Below are positions 10,615-20,159 of a stretch of DNA of 64,000 nt, piece after piece. Position 1 is the stretch's first letter; the number at the start of each line of letters is the position of its first letter. This DNA comes from Eustoma russellianum. Taxonomy: Eukaryota > Streptophyta > Magnoliopsida > Gentianales > Gentianaceae. The position numbers and the translations under genes were made by a program. Under the pieces are notes generated by a model. The model was given only the letters and a program-made list of their open reading frames with translations. It was not told the DNA's origin and made no database searches. The stretch spans positions 21,107,848 through 21,171,847 of the forward strand of contig AP025055.1 of the NCBI GenBank assembly GCA_036186865.1, in the 5' to 3' direction.

Positions 10615-10682
10615 ACTTAACTTGTCTAACCTTGATAGGACCCAAAATCAAAGGGTACCTAAGTTGTTATTTACATTTGTAG
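10591..10682 (+). other. Candidate 92-nt intron joining gag to pol (C1)
   Basis: The donor is TTTGG|GTACCT, the acceptor TTTACATTTGTAG|GTACAT, with a branch-like CTAAC at 10626-10630 and a U-rich stretch before the AG. The gag frame stops inside at 10612-10614. The pol frame is closed by a TAG at 10680-10682 and opens exactly at the acceptor. Removing 92 nt joins the two frames in phase 0. The same segment has the same length and sites in C3 and C4. No transcript evidence is available here. Confidence 0.55.
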
Positions 10683-13600
10683 GTACATAACATCAAAGAA
10701 AGACAAGTTGCTGGTTATAACAACAAAGAAGATGAAAAGAACAAAACCAATTGGATAGTTGATAGTGGTTGCTCAAGACATATGACGGGCAACAAACATT
10801 TGTTTAGCACACTTAAAAACGTTGTAAAAGGTGGCAAAGTTACCTTTGGAGACAACAACCAAGGCCAAATAATTGGCAAAGGCAAGGTTGGTGATCCAAA
10901 CAAGTTTGAGATCAAAAACGTCCTACTTGTAAGTAACTTAACCTTTGAGCTTTTAAGTGTTTCTCAACTATGTGACAACAACTTGAATGTTCTCTTCTCC
11001 TCCACCTCTTGTAAGATAATGGATAAAAACAATCAAGTTGTGTTAAAAGGAAAACGTGAAGGAAATATATATGTGCTTAACATGGATGATATGCTAAGTA
11101 GTAACACAAAATGTCTTGTTTCACATGAATCTGATCCCAATCTTTGGCATAGACGTTTAGGACACATTGGTATATCAACCTTAGAAAAACTACACGCTAA
11201 AAGTCTTGTTAAAGGATTGCCTAAACTTAACTTGGATGATTTTCAACTATGTGAATCTTGTATCAAAGGCAACCATGTTAGAGAATCCCTTAAGCCTAAA
11301 ACCGAGTTCACAACGTCAAAAATACTAGAACTCTTGCATATAGACTTATTTGGTCCATGTAGAACAAGAAGCTTAGGTGGAAGTTATTATGTATGTGTAA
11401 TAGTTGATGATTTCTCAAGATATACTTGGACATTGTTTCTTGCTTCAAAAGATGAAAGTGCATCATCTATAGCTAATCAAATTAGACAACTTGAAAATGA
11501 ACATGAATCACATGTTATTAAGATAAGGAGTGATAGAGGTGGTGAGTTTAACAATAGTGAATTAATCAAATTCTGTAATGAAAAGGGTATAAAACATGAA
11601 TTCTCCCCACCAAGAACTCCTCAACTTAATGGTGTAGTTGAAAGAAAGAATAGGACTATTCAAGAAGTAGCAAGAACAATGATGGTAGAAAACAAAGTAC
11701 CTAAATTCTTATGGGCTGAAGCAGTAAACACTTCAAGTTATATGATCAACAGACTATCAATAAGAAAGAAATTGAACAAAACACCATATGAAATCTTAAA
11801 TGGACGACTCCCAAAAGTAAACTATCTAAAAGTCTTTGGTTGTAAATGCTTTGTATTGAACACAAAAGATAACTTAGATAAGTTTGATCCTAAGTCTGAT
11901 GAACATATATTTGTGGGATATTCAATGAACTCTAAAGCATATAGATGTTATAATGCACAAACAAGAAAGATAGTTGAATCTATACATGTGAAGTTCAATG
12001 AAAATGCATATCTTCAAACAAGTAATCAACATGAAATCTATGTACCAAATGATCAAATACTTCATAATGAAGATGAATTTATCCTACCACCTACAAATGA
12101 TCAAATTGAAACACCAAATCAAACTCTTGAAATGCATGAAGATCAAACTCCCCCTACACAAGAACGTAATGTGCCTAACCAACCTATTGAACATCATGAA
12201 CCTATTGAAGATGCACAACCAAGTAATTGGTGGCAAATAAGAGATAAACAAAAGCATCCTCAAGAACTTATCATAGGAGATGTAAATCAAGGGGTTAGAA
12301 CACGTAGGCAAATAGATCCTAATGAATATGATCAATGGCATGCACTTATATCCCAAATTGAACCTAAGAATGTGAATGATGCCTTAGACGATGCGTATTG
12401 GATAGATGCAATGCATGAAGAGTTAAACCAATTTGAAAGAAACAATGTGTGGGATTTAGTACCTAAACCCGAGGATAAATCAATCATTGGAACTAAATGG
12501 GTGTTTAGGAACAAAATGAATGAACAAGGGGTTGTAGTAAGAAATAAGGCAAGACTTGTAGCTCAAGGATATAATCAAGAAGAGGGTATTGATTACGATG
12601 AAACATTTGCCCCCGTAGCAAGATTAGAATCCATACGCCTCTTATTAGCTTTTGCATGTTATAATAACATCAAACTATTCCAAATGGACGTTAAGAGTGC
12701 ATTCTTAAATGGCTATATCCAAGAAGAAGTCTTTGTTAAACAACCACCAGGCTTTGAAGATCCAAAGAACCCTAATCATGTATATAAACTTAAGAAAGCC
12801 TTATATGGTTTGAAACAAGCCCCCCGTGCATGGTATGAAAGATTTGCCAACTTTTTACTAAGTAACAACTTTCAAAGAGGAACCATAGATAGTACCTTAT
12901 TCTTGAAAAAGAAAGACAAAAATCTGCTTGTAATACAAATATATGTAGATGACATAATCTTTGGTTCAACTAATCCTAACTTAGTAAAAGACTTTGAAGA
13001 TTGTATGAAGTCTGAGTTTGAAATGTCTATGGTTGGTGAATTAAACTATTTCTTAGGCTTGCAAATAAAACAAACATCAAGTGGTATACATATCAATCAA
13101 GCCAAATACATAAGAGATATGATGAAGAAATTCAACTTTGAAAACTTGAAACCATCTCCAACACCAATGTGTACTTCAACAAAATTAGACAAAGATGAAA
13201 ATGGTGTTGCATTTGATGAAAAACTATATAGGTCTATGATTGGTTCATTGCTATATCTAACTGCTAGTAGACCTGATATTATGTTTGCAGTATGTATGTG
13301 TGCGAGATTTCAAAGTATGCCTAAGTTGTCACACTTTAAAGCTATAAAACGAATATTTAGATATCTTCAACATACACCAACATTAGGCTTATGGTATGAT
13401 AGACAATCTAGTCTAAGTCTACATGCATATTCAGATGCAGATTATGGTGGATGTAGAGTAGATAGCAAGAGCACTAGTGGAACATGTCAATTCCTAGGAA
13501 ACTCACTAATCTCTTGGTTTTCAATGAAACAATCTAGTGTTGCACTTTCTACTACTGAAGCGGAATATATGGCTTTAAGTCTATGTTGTACTCAACTATT

Positions 13601-13886
13601 ATGGATTAAACAACAACTTTCAGACTTTGAAATACAAGTAAATAATATCCCCATCTATTGTGATAGTACAAGTGCTATAAATTTGTCTAAAAACCCTGTA
13701 CTACACTCTAAGGCAAAGCATATAGAAGTACGTTATCATTTTCTCCGTGATCATGTTAATCTTGGACATATACACATTGAACATGTTAGAACTGATCAAC
13801 AAGTAGCTGACATATTCACTAAACCCCTTAATCAAGCTATCTTTGAGCATTTACGTGCAAGACTTGGATTAATTGCTTACAACTGA
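10683..13886 (+). CDS. pol: Copia C1 Pol polyprotein (protease, integrase, RT, RNase H)
   Basis: 1067 codons, open from the candidate splice acceptor. The first ATG (10782) lies after the protease Asp-Ser-Gly (residues 27-29), so it is unlikely to be the true start. Order: aspartic protease; GAG-pre-integrase with zinc ligands H156, H161, C190, C193; integrase core D221, D284, E320 (D-X62-D-X35-E); RT with YVDD at 754-757; RNase H with 'YSDAD' near 916-920, 'TTEAE' near 957-961 and 'CDS' near 993. The order integrase before RT defines Ty1/copia. The frame is intact. It differs from C3 and C4 in RNase H by 'FSMKQ' for 'FSKKQ' and 'DSKST' for 'DRKST', and lacks a 3-residue 'EEN' present in C3 and C4. 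Expression is doubtful because the 5' LTR is lost. Confidence 0.93.
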   Translation, partial: VHNIKERQVAGYNNKEDEKNKTNWIVDSGCSRHMTGNKHLFSTLKNVVKGGKVTFGDNNQGQIIGKGKVGDPNKFEIKNVLLVSNLTFELLSVSQLCDNNLNVLFSSTSCKIMDKNNQVVLKGKREGNIYVLNMDDMLSSNTKCLVSHESDPNLWHRRLGHIGISTLEKLHAKSLVKGLPKLNLDDFQLCESCIKGNHVRESLKPKTEFTTSKILELLHIDLFGPCRTRSLGGSYYVCVIVDDFSRYTWTLFLASKDESASSIANQIRQLENEHESHVIKIRSDRGGEFNNSELIKFCNEKGIKHEFSPPRTPQLNGVVERKNRTIQEVARTMMVENKVPKFLWAEAVNTSSYMINRLSIRKKLNKTPYEILNGRLPKVNYLKVFGCKCFVLNTKDNLDKFDPKSDEHIFVGYSMNSKAYRCYNAQTRKIVESIHVKFNENAYLQTSNQHEIYVPNDQILHNEDEFILPPTNDQIETPNQTLEMHEDQTPPTQERNVPNQPIEHHEPIEDAQPSNWWQIRDKQKHPQELIIGDVNQGVRTRRQIDPNEYDQWHALISQIEPKNVNDALDDAYWIDAMHEELNQFERNNVWDLVPKPEDKSIIGTKWVFRNKMNEQGVVVRNKARLVAQGYNQEEGIDYDETFAPVARLESIRLLLAFACYNNIKLFQMDVKSAFLNGYIQEEVFVKQPPGFEDPKNPNHVYKLKKALYGLKQAPRAWYERFANFLLSNNFQRGTIDSTLFLKKKDKNLLVIQIYVDDIIFGSTNPNLVKDFEDCMKSEFEMSMVGELNYFLGLQIKQTSSGIHINQAKYIRDMMKKFNFENLKPSPTPMCTSTKLDKDENGVAFDEKLYRSMIGSLLYLTASRPDIMFAVCMCARFQSMPKLSHFKAIKRIFRYLQHTPTLGLWYDRQSSLSLHAYSDADYGGCRVDSKSTSGTCQFLGNSLISWFSMKQSSVALSTTEAEYMALSLCCTQLLWIKQQLSDFEIQVNNIPIYCDSTSAINLSKNPVLHSKAKHIEVRYHFLRDHVNLGHIHIEHVRTDQQVADIFTKPLNQAIFEHLRARLGLIAYN

Positions 13887-13916
13887 CTACTACACCATAC
13901 AGTCTTTTGCATAATT

Positions 13917-14220
13917 TACAAAATTAAGGGGGAGAGAGAAACATATATGTATATCATGTTAAAGGTCATGTTAAGGGAGAGATATATATCATGTTAAAGG
14001 TCATGTTAAGGGAGAGATATAGGTAGGGAGAGATATATGTATATCATGTTATGTATATCATGTTGAGAGAAAAAATATATGTATATCATGTTAAGGGGGA
14101 GATAACACACATTAAAGGGAGATAACACATACATTAAGGTTTAGAGAAGCTTACACTTGATTTAGATGCTTAATATACACATATGTGGGGTAATTTTGCA
14201 AATCATCAAAAGGGGGAGAT
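13917..14220 (+). other. Post-pol PPT array of C1
   Basis: About 300 bp of repeated purine tracts (AAGGGGGAGAGAG, AAGGGAGAGATAT, AAGGGGGAGATAAC) mixed with ATGTTAA(A/G) steps. It ends in the true PPT AAAAGGGGGAGAT immediately before the LTR. No envelope-like ORF is present. Confidence 0.75.
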
Positions 14221-16940
14221 TGTTGTGATATATCATGTTTGAATGATTGCAAAATGCATATGTGAGCATGTATGTGTGTGTAACGTTTAAAGTATATGTG
14301 TGCATGAGATTGAATTTATGAGATTGAATGTGAAATTGATTGAATGAATCAAGATTGAACAAGTTTGATTAAGATCATGAGATTGAACTTGGCCAATTCA
14401 ATCACATGTCTAAATCAATACATGTTCAAACTGATCTTAGATGATATATATGCCAATACATGTTAATTATATGATCTAACCAAGCCTTGAAGTCACATGA
14501 CTTACAATATAAGGCAAATTGCTCGGTTTAGTATTCTATTGCAGGTTTTGGTTCATATCTTGAGCAAATGAACTCCAAATTGAGTGATTCAAAAGCCCAC
14601 ATGATCCTTATTCAATTTAGAATCAAATTGGCTGAGGAAAAGCATGCTTGACACGGATAAAAATTGACTTGACACGGTGGTGAAGCTTATTGATCTTTAT
14701 AAGGGTTATTTTGGTAATTTCACCATTTGGACTTCTCATTCTTATTTGGTCTTCTTCCAACGGATTTATATGATCATATGACACATTTATAAGTCATGTC
14801 ACATCATGGCAAAAATGAATCTGGAGCAGCACCATGTCTAGGTTCATCCTAGGACAAAATTCCTATTTTTGTGCTAAGGGGTATTCTGGTCTCTTCACTT
14901 GCCAATGGATCTTCCAACGTGTTATATATTGTTTATATGATGTTTATATGTGTTTATGTCACATATGGTACGTGCCCTATATTTATGGAAACGGGCAGCA
15001 TGGTATCTCAATTGGAATTCTTATGTTATGGTTATCACATCTATGGTTTTCTTGGAATTCTTGGCATTCTTCATATGGTATTCTATGCTACATGTTGAAG
15101 ACATAAATGACTATATATTATATATGTGCACACGGTTATTGGCACACAAATCATGTTCAAATTCTCAGCTTTTGAACAAGTCAAGGAAAGTTGGAACAAA
15201 TCCTATTTTGGTGCTGATTTCAAATGGCTAATCTTGCATATATTACAACGGCTATCTTGGCTCAAAAATGAAGAAAAATTTCGTATGCTATATGGTCAAG
15301 ATTCAGGTTATAATGTGTGACAAAAGAAGTCCTACAATGTAGCAAATTTGAAGCAAGAATCTCTCAATCAAAGCCATATGCAAACGGCTATATTGTTCAA
15401 AAAGTTGAAGACTAATTCAAATTCAAAGGCTTGGCTGATTTATCTCTATCTTTGAACTACTCTCCAATGCCTATCTTCTAGGCCATTCCAACGTCCATGT
15501 GACATTCAAAATGAGGAGCCAAAGTTGTTCAAAATACATGCCAATTCAGCTGCACACATGGCAAGTTATTTACACATGGAAATTGCTGATTGGAGCTGCC
15601 TCTTAAACGTTCAAATGAAGACTTTTTCCACCTCAATTCCAACGTTTATAATGGGATAAGATGGAGGATAAAATTTCAGTTGAAGACCAATTCAAAGCAA
15701 CAAAAGATCAAGGCTCATTTGAATAGCTAGAAAAGTGCTGAATTTTCTCAACTTTTCAACCTTTCCAACGTTTACATTGAGGAGGCTTTAGGCTGTCCTC
15801 TTGGCTATAAATAGCTCCAAAGATGAAGAGTAAAATGCACCACAAGATCCAACGAAAAAGAGCAAGAAAGCAAGCAAGACAATTAGCTCTTCATCTCCAT
15901 TCTTCTCTTCTACTCTTCTATATTGAAGAACACATTTGTAGCAAGCTTTATGATTGTATAGTTCTTCATTTCTTGTCATTTCAACACCTTTCAAACGACA
16001 TATTGTAAGGGAGAAGCTGGTGTATAAAGCTTACTCCTTAGAGGTGAGCAAAAGGTGCAAAGGTGAAACAAACTAGGTGCTGTTTGTTTTGGTGAAGCCT
16101 CTTGAAGAAGTTGGTGAAAAGCTTCTTCCTTTGGCTTTGTAAGGTGACTTTGGTGTTTGGTGTTTAGTGAAATCCAAGAGAAGGTGTCTCTTGGGACTGG
16201 AGTAGGTCACATTGACCGAACCAGGATAATTCCTTGTGTTCTTTACTTATTTCCTGCACTTACTGTTTTCTGGCTGAAAGTTACACTAACTTGGCACGCA
16301 TAATTGAACAAGCAAACAGTCTTAGAATTGCATGAATTTTGGATATATTATACTTCAATGTGTTAGCTTTCAGTAGCCGCAAGAATCACTAAATTCTAAG
16401 GTGTTTAGCATATTCAAATCGTCTTCACAAAATTGTTGCTACATTCTGTGAACAATTCTGACCAGTGTGCAAAACTTGTTCAATTTGAATAGGTTATCCT
16501 GCGAATCTTGAAGTAAGCCTTATATCAAATTAAACTAGACATCATAAGGTTTAATTTGACATAAGATTCATCAAAATAGCACGGATAGATTTTGAGATAT
16601 CATCGTTTGAAGTTAAGCTAACATTCTGCCTGAAACTGCCAGAATTGCACACTTTACTTATCTTGCTTATTTGAACGTGCAAACTTGCTTGGGATTGATT
16701 GAAATTTTTATGACATACTATAAACATTCTAAACTTGATCTCTGCCAAGTTTGAGAGCTTGCACAGGTGTATAAGTGGTTCAACCAAAGCACTCAAAACA
16801 TTGAACTGTTTCTGGAAATTTCAGAATCTGAAGCTAAAGAGGCAAAGGGGTCTTCAAACAAGTTTTTGAAGGTAATTGTAGTGTAATTTCCGCTAACCCA
16901 CTATTCACCCCCCCTCTAGTGGTGCTATACAGGTCCAACA
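14221..16940 (+). repeat. Copia C1 3' LTR (2720 bp)
   Basis: The LTR has TGTTGTGATATATC and CAGGTCCAACA tips, and the TSD ATACA follows. A TATA box is at 15806-15813. The outer quarters are nearly identical to C0 and C5, but the middle of U3 (about 15130-15780) is clearly more variable between copies. Confidence 0.93.
15806..15813 (+). promoter_or_regulatory. TATA box in C1 3' LTR
   Basis: TATAAATA in GGCTATAAATAGCTCC. It could drive outward transcription into the outer gypsy LTR and CRM-A. Position is conserved among family LTRs. Confidence 0.65.
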
Positions 16941-17254
16941 ATACATGTTGCACTTAATGGCTATTCGTATGTCTGGTATACTACTACGTAGACTAGTCTG
17001 TTAAGACTTGAGATCCCCTAAGTTATGATTTTAATGTTATGACGTATAAGCTATGATCTTCTTACTAACGGATATTGGATGGATAATCAGGTATGTTACA
17101 AAACCAAGATTTTGGGGTTTTTGGTTCTTGTGTGTACTTTCCATTTAATTCCTGATTATTTATGGTTTACTTGCTGGTGACGTTGTCACTCACCCCTTAT
17201 TTTTCCTCCCAGAACCCGCAGGAAATAAGGTCGAGTGGATCGAGGATGAGCCTA
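16941..17254 (+). repeat. Middle segment of the outer gypsy LTR
   Basis: 314 bp between the end of C1 and the start of CRM-A, including one copy each of the TSDs ATACA (16941-16945) and GCCTA (17250-17254). No ORF of interest. It joins 8947 on the left and 58192 on the right when the insertions are set aside. Confidence 0.7.
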
Positions 17255-17529
17255 TGATGAGGATCAAGGGTCCGATGAGGATCAAGGGCCCCATCAAGAG
17301 GTCAAAGGTCCTATAACAAGAAGGAGGGCAAAGGAACTTTGTCATCAAGTTGCCACCTTCTTGTACAAGCATGTTCAAGATGAACCTAAGACTCCTTGGG
17401 TTCATTTCATTGAACCTTCAACTTGAGCATGTATCACATGCATGTCTACACTCTTTGTTTCTTTAAATTTTATCTTGTGTCTTGTGATCTTTGTTTTATG
17501 TCTTTTCTTTGTAGGTAAATTAGGTACAT

Positions 17530-17618
17530 GAAATGTTTGAAGAGAATGTTTCAAGAGAATGTTTCAAGAGAATGTTTGAAGAGAATGTTGAAGAGAATGT
17601 TTCAAAGAGAATGTTTGT
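17530..17618 (+). repeat. 13-bp minisatellite in CRM-A 5' LTR
   Basis: Variants of GAATGTTTCAAGA and GAATGTTTGAAGA are repeated about seven times. The 3' LTR has about eleven units (45480-45619). Confidence 0.85.
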
Positions 17619-18313
17619 CTATGCTAAGACAAATTCAAAGGTGTCCAAGATAGAAATCTCTTGATCAAGTTGAAATCATCTTCATTATCCATAAAGAGGG
17701 GGGCGGCCACTTTAAATTGAAGGATAACATCTCACTTGAATTTGAACTTGAAGATAAACTTGAATTCAAATTCAACCATAATTTGAATTCAAGTTTCAAC
17801 CAATTTGAGGCATACATTTCAAAAAGGATTAGGCTATCATCTCAAGGGATCACACGCCATTCTTTGAAGCAAGGATAAGGATAGATCAACAATTCAAATT
17901 TGAATCCGAGTTTAAATTCAAGTTCAAGTAGACTCGATCTCCAACCAGCATTTGAATTCAACATCTCAACCATGTGAAGACATCTCACACGCCTAGAAAG
18001 GCTTCCACACGCCAACTTGGAGATAAGAAAAGGATGGGATCATAATTCAAAGATTGAATTCAAGTTTGAAGTCAAATTGAATCCAATCTTCAACTAGCTT
18101 TTTGAATTCAAGTTCAACAACATCTCCAACACCAATTTCATCACCAAACATGACTAGATTCATTGAAGATAACATCTTTCAAGCATTTCAAGTTTTAGCT
18201 AGAATTATCTTAGTTTAAATTTTCAAGCAAAGTTCAAATTCAAACATTTGTTAGATAGCTTTATTTTGAATTATCTCTAGCCATCTCAAGCTAAAGGGGG
18301 CGACTTCTAGGCC

Positions 18314-18321
18314 TATAAATA
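18314..18321 (+). promoter_or_regulatory. TATA box in CRM-A 5' LTR
   Basis: TATAAATA in GGCCTATAAATAGGACC, about 350 bp before the LTR end; the same motif is at 57836-57843 in the 3' LTR. It is the likely core promoter of CRM-A. Confidence 0.7.
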
Positions 18322-18667
18322 GGACCCCTTTGGCTGGTTGTAGACTCACCTTTCGATGAATAACAATTCTTGATATTTTCTTCACTTTTGAGTGATACTT
18401 TGTTTTCTTGGTTTTGCATTAAAAACCTAAGTTAAGATCCTTCAAAGTTGAGCGATTTGAAGGTATTGCCATTGCTAAAAGGTGCCGTCCAGGAGGGCCA
18501 TCTTGGTTTGCCTGATCAACGACCATCTTATAGTGTTGGTCTTGCTCGTTGTCCACACGTTTGATCACTAAGGAAGCAAGGGGAAGTTTACTTCTTTGTG
18601 CCTAACCCTTTGTGAAGGACGTTTGGAAGGTGGAATTGTTGGAGCCCACGAGTTGCATGCATCAAGT

Positions 18668-18681
18668 TGGTATCAGAGCCA
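18668..18681 (+). other. Primer binding site of CRM-A (tRNA-Met)
   Basis: TGGTATCAGAGCCA, three bases after the LTR end, matches the 3' end complement of plant initiator tRNA-Met, the usual primer for plant LTR elements. Confidence 0.9.
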
Positions 18682-18767
18682 GGTTACTCTATTCCACCAT
18701 CTATCATTTCCTTTTCGTTTGAGTCTTGTTATTTCAATTTCAGTTGAGTCCTTCTTCTACCCCTCAC
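18682..18767 (+). other. CRM-A leader, left fragment
   Basis: 86 bp of untranslated leader up to the CRM-B insertion. It ends with the TSD CTCAC (18763-18767), which reappears at 38903-38907 where the leader resumes. No ORF. Confidence 0.8.
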
Positions 18768-20159
18768 TGATACGAATATGGTTCGTATGTTAATGTTGTC
18801 CCGATCTTTCTTCACTCTCCAAACGTCCTTCAAGCCTTGAATGTGATGGACAATGGTGCCAAGCAACCACCTTCCTTCAAGCCTCCAAATTCGTTTGGTT
18901 ATGTGTGTTTCAATCCGCTCAATCCAACCAGTCACTCCTAATCCTTGGATTGTGGATCACCAACAAGGAACACACAATCCTTAATTGGGTCTAGCCTTGA
19001 TTTAGATATGTGTAAACCAAAGGAAAAACACAAACTTTTATTCAAGAAACTCAAGAACAAAAGATAACATAAAACCGTAGGGTTTGTAGTTCAAAGATGA
19101 AAAATAGTCTAACTACTCAAGGAAATGCTAAGTGATCTATTTATATGATTACAAGTCTTGTAAAACACTCTCACAAAAACGGCTAGGGTTTCTTGGAAGA
19201 CCCCATGTTGGCGCCACCTTCCATTGGTATGCAAGAATCTGAATTTCGTTATTTTTGGTAAGTTCCCCTCTCTTGGCAAATCCCAATTATTGTCTCAATC
19301 ATCAATTATTGCATTATTACCATCCTTCTAGACTTGCCTTGTGCCTCCTTGGCCTTCCTTAAAAACGCAATTCCCCCTTTCCTTGTGACACAAGATCTAA
19401 TTTTGGTAACTTCCTTTTCCTTGAATTATCTCCTTATTTGCTCCCAAATCTTCAATTATGGCTCCATAATTCATTCCAATCATTCCAATCTGATTTATGA
19501 CATTCTAGAAGGCCTCTTAATTGCATTTGGTGATGGTGGGCGGCTGCCCTCTCTTCAAGAAAAACCGAAACCCTAATTTTGCACAATTGGGCTTGTTTTG
19601 GACTTCTTTCTTGCAGCTCTTGTATCTATTTTTGTGGACTGATTTTGACAAAACACAAAACATGAAAGTTGCTCCAAATTAAGTCTACTTCAAGGTCCAG
19701 CTGGTTCCATGCACGCCCAATCTCGTTTGAAAGCCCAAAATCACAAAACAGCCTTGTATGGACAAGCTTGGTCCAAATCTGAGAAGCCCTCCTTTCCAAA
19801 GCTCAAAACGTTTGATCCAAGACTTGTAACACCTACAAAACACACTCATACACCAAACATAAGTATTCTAACAAACTTTAAAAGAAGCAAACGAAAAGAC
19901 AACTAAAAGCCACAGAAACGGCACCAACAAGCGGAACTGACTATCAATGGATAATCAGTTCTTAAGCTCAACAATGAGCACCCATTTAGGAGGAACATCC
20001 ATTGGTTCATCTTGCACATGTTTGGTTAGAAAAGAGCCAACATCAAAACCAAGTTGAAAACCATTAATCCTCTTGGTTTGGCTCCTTGTCAACGGCCCCT
20101 TATGGTTAAGGGCACCTTGTGCAAGTTCCTCATTAGGGGGCTGCTCCTCAGCCTCATCA
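18768..20159 (-). repeat. CRM-B 3' LTR (1392 bp)
   Basis: On the plus strand the LTR reads TGATACGAATATGG...CAGCCTCATCA. The last 205 bp on the right (19955-20159) are the C-terminal coding end of the polyprotein. A TATA box on the minus strand is at 19138-19145. Confidence 0.92.
19138..19145 (-). promoter_or_regulatory. TATA box in CRM-B 3' LTR
   Basis: TATAAATA on the minus strand. The same motif at 26504-26511 in the 5' LTR is the relevant copy for transcription of CRM-B. Confidence 0.6.

Larger units (their letters stand above)
8948..16940 (+). mobile_element. Copia C1, Sirevirus-like, with a large internal deletion at its 5' side
   Basis: The element is flanked by a perfect 5-bp TSD, ATACA, at 8943-8947 and 16941-16945, and has TGTTG/CAACA tips. 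Order: 265-bp remnant of the 5' LTR, C-terminal part of gag, intron-like spacer, complete pol, PPT array, full 3' LTR. The primer site, leader, N-terminal half of Gag and about 2.4 kb of the 5' LTR are missing. The promoter in the 5' LTR is gone, so this copy cannot be autonomous. The host site is the LTR of the outer gypsy element. Confidence 0.93.
17255..18664 (+). repeat. CRM-A 5' LTR (1410 bp)
   Basis: The LTR runs from TGATGAGGATCAAGGG to GTTGCATGCATCA. The first ~170 bp encode, in the 3' copy, the C-terminal tail of the polyprotein. It contains a 13-bp minisatellite (17530-17618), several repeats of TTGAATTCAAGTT type, and a TATA box at 18314. It is 51 bp shorter than the 3' LTR, which is explained by four extra minisatellite units there. 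Confidence 0.92.

Noticed and set aside
10601..10682. Alternative splice donor AAAG|GTACAC for the copia gag-pol segment
   Set aside because: Joining it to the acceptor gives an immediate in-frame stop, whereas GG|GTACCT gives an open fusion.
13887..14220. Envelope-like gene between pol and 3' LTR, as in some Sireviruses
   Set aside because: Only about 280-330 bp lie there in C1, C3 and C4, filled by PPT arrays without an ORF.
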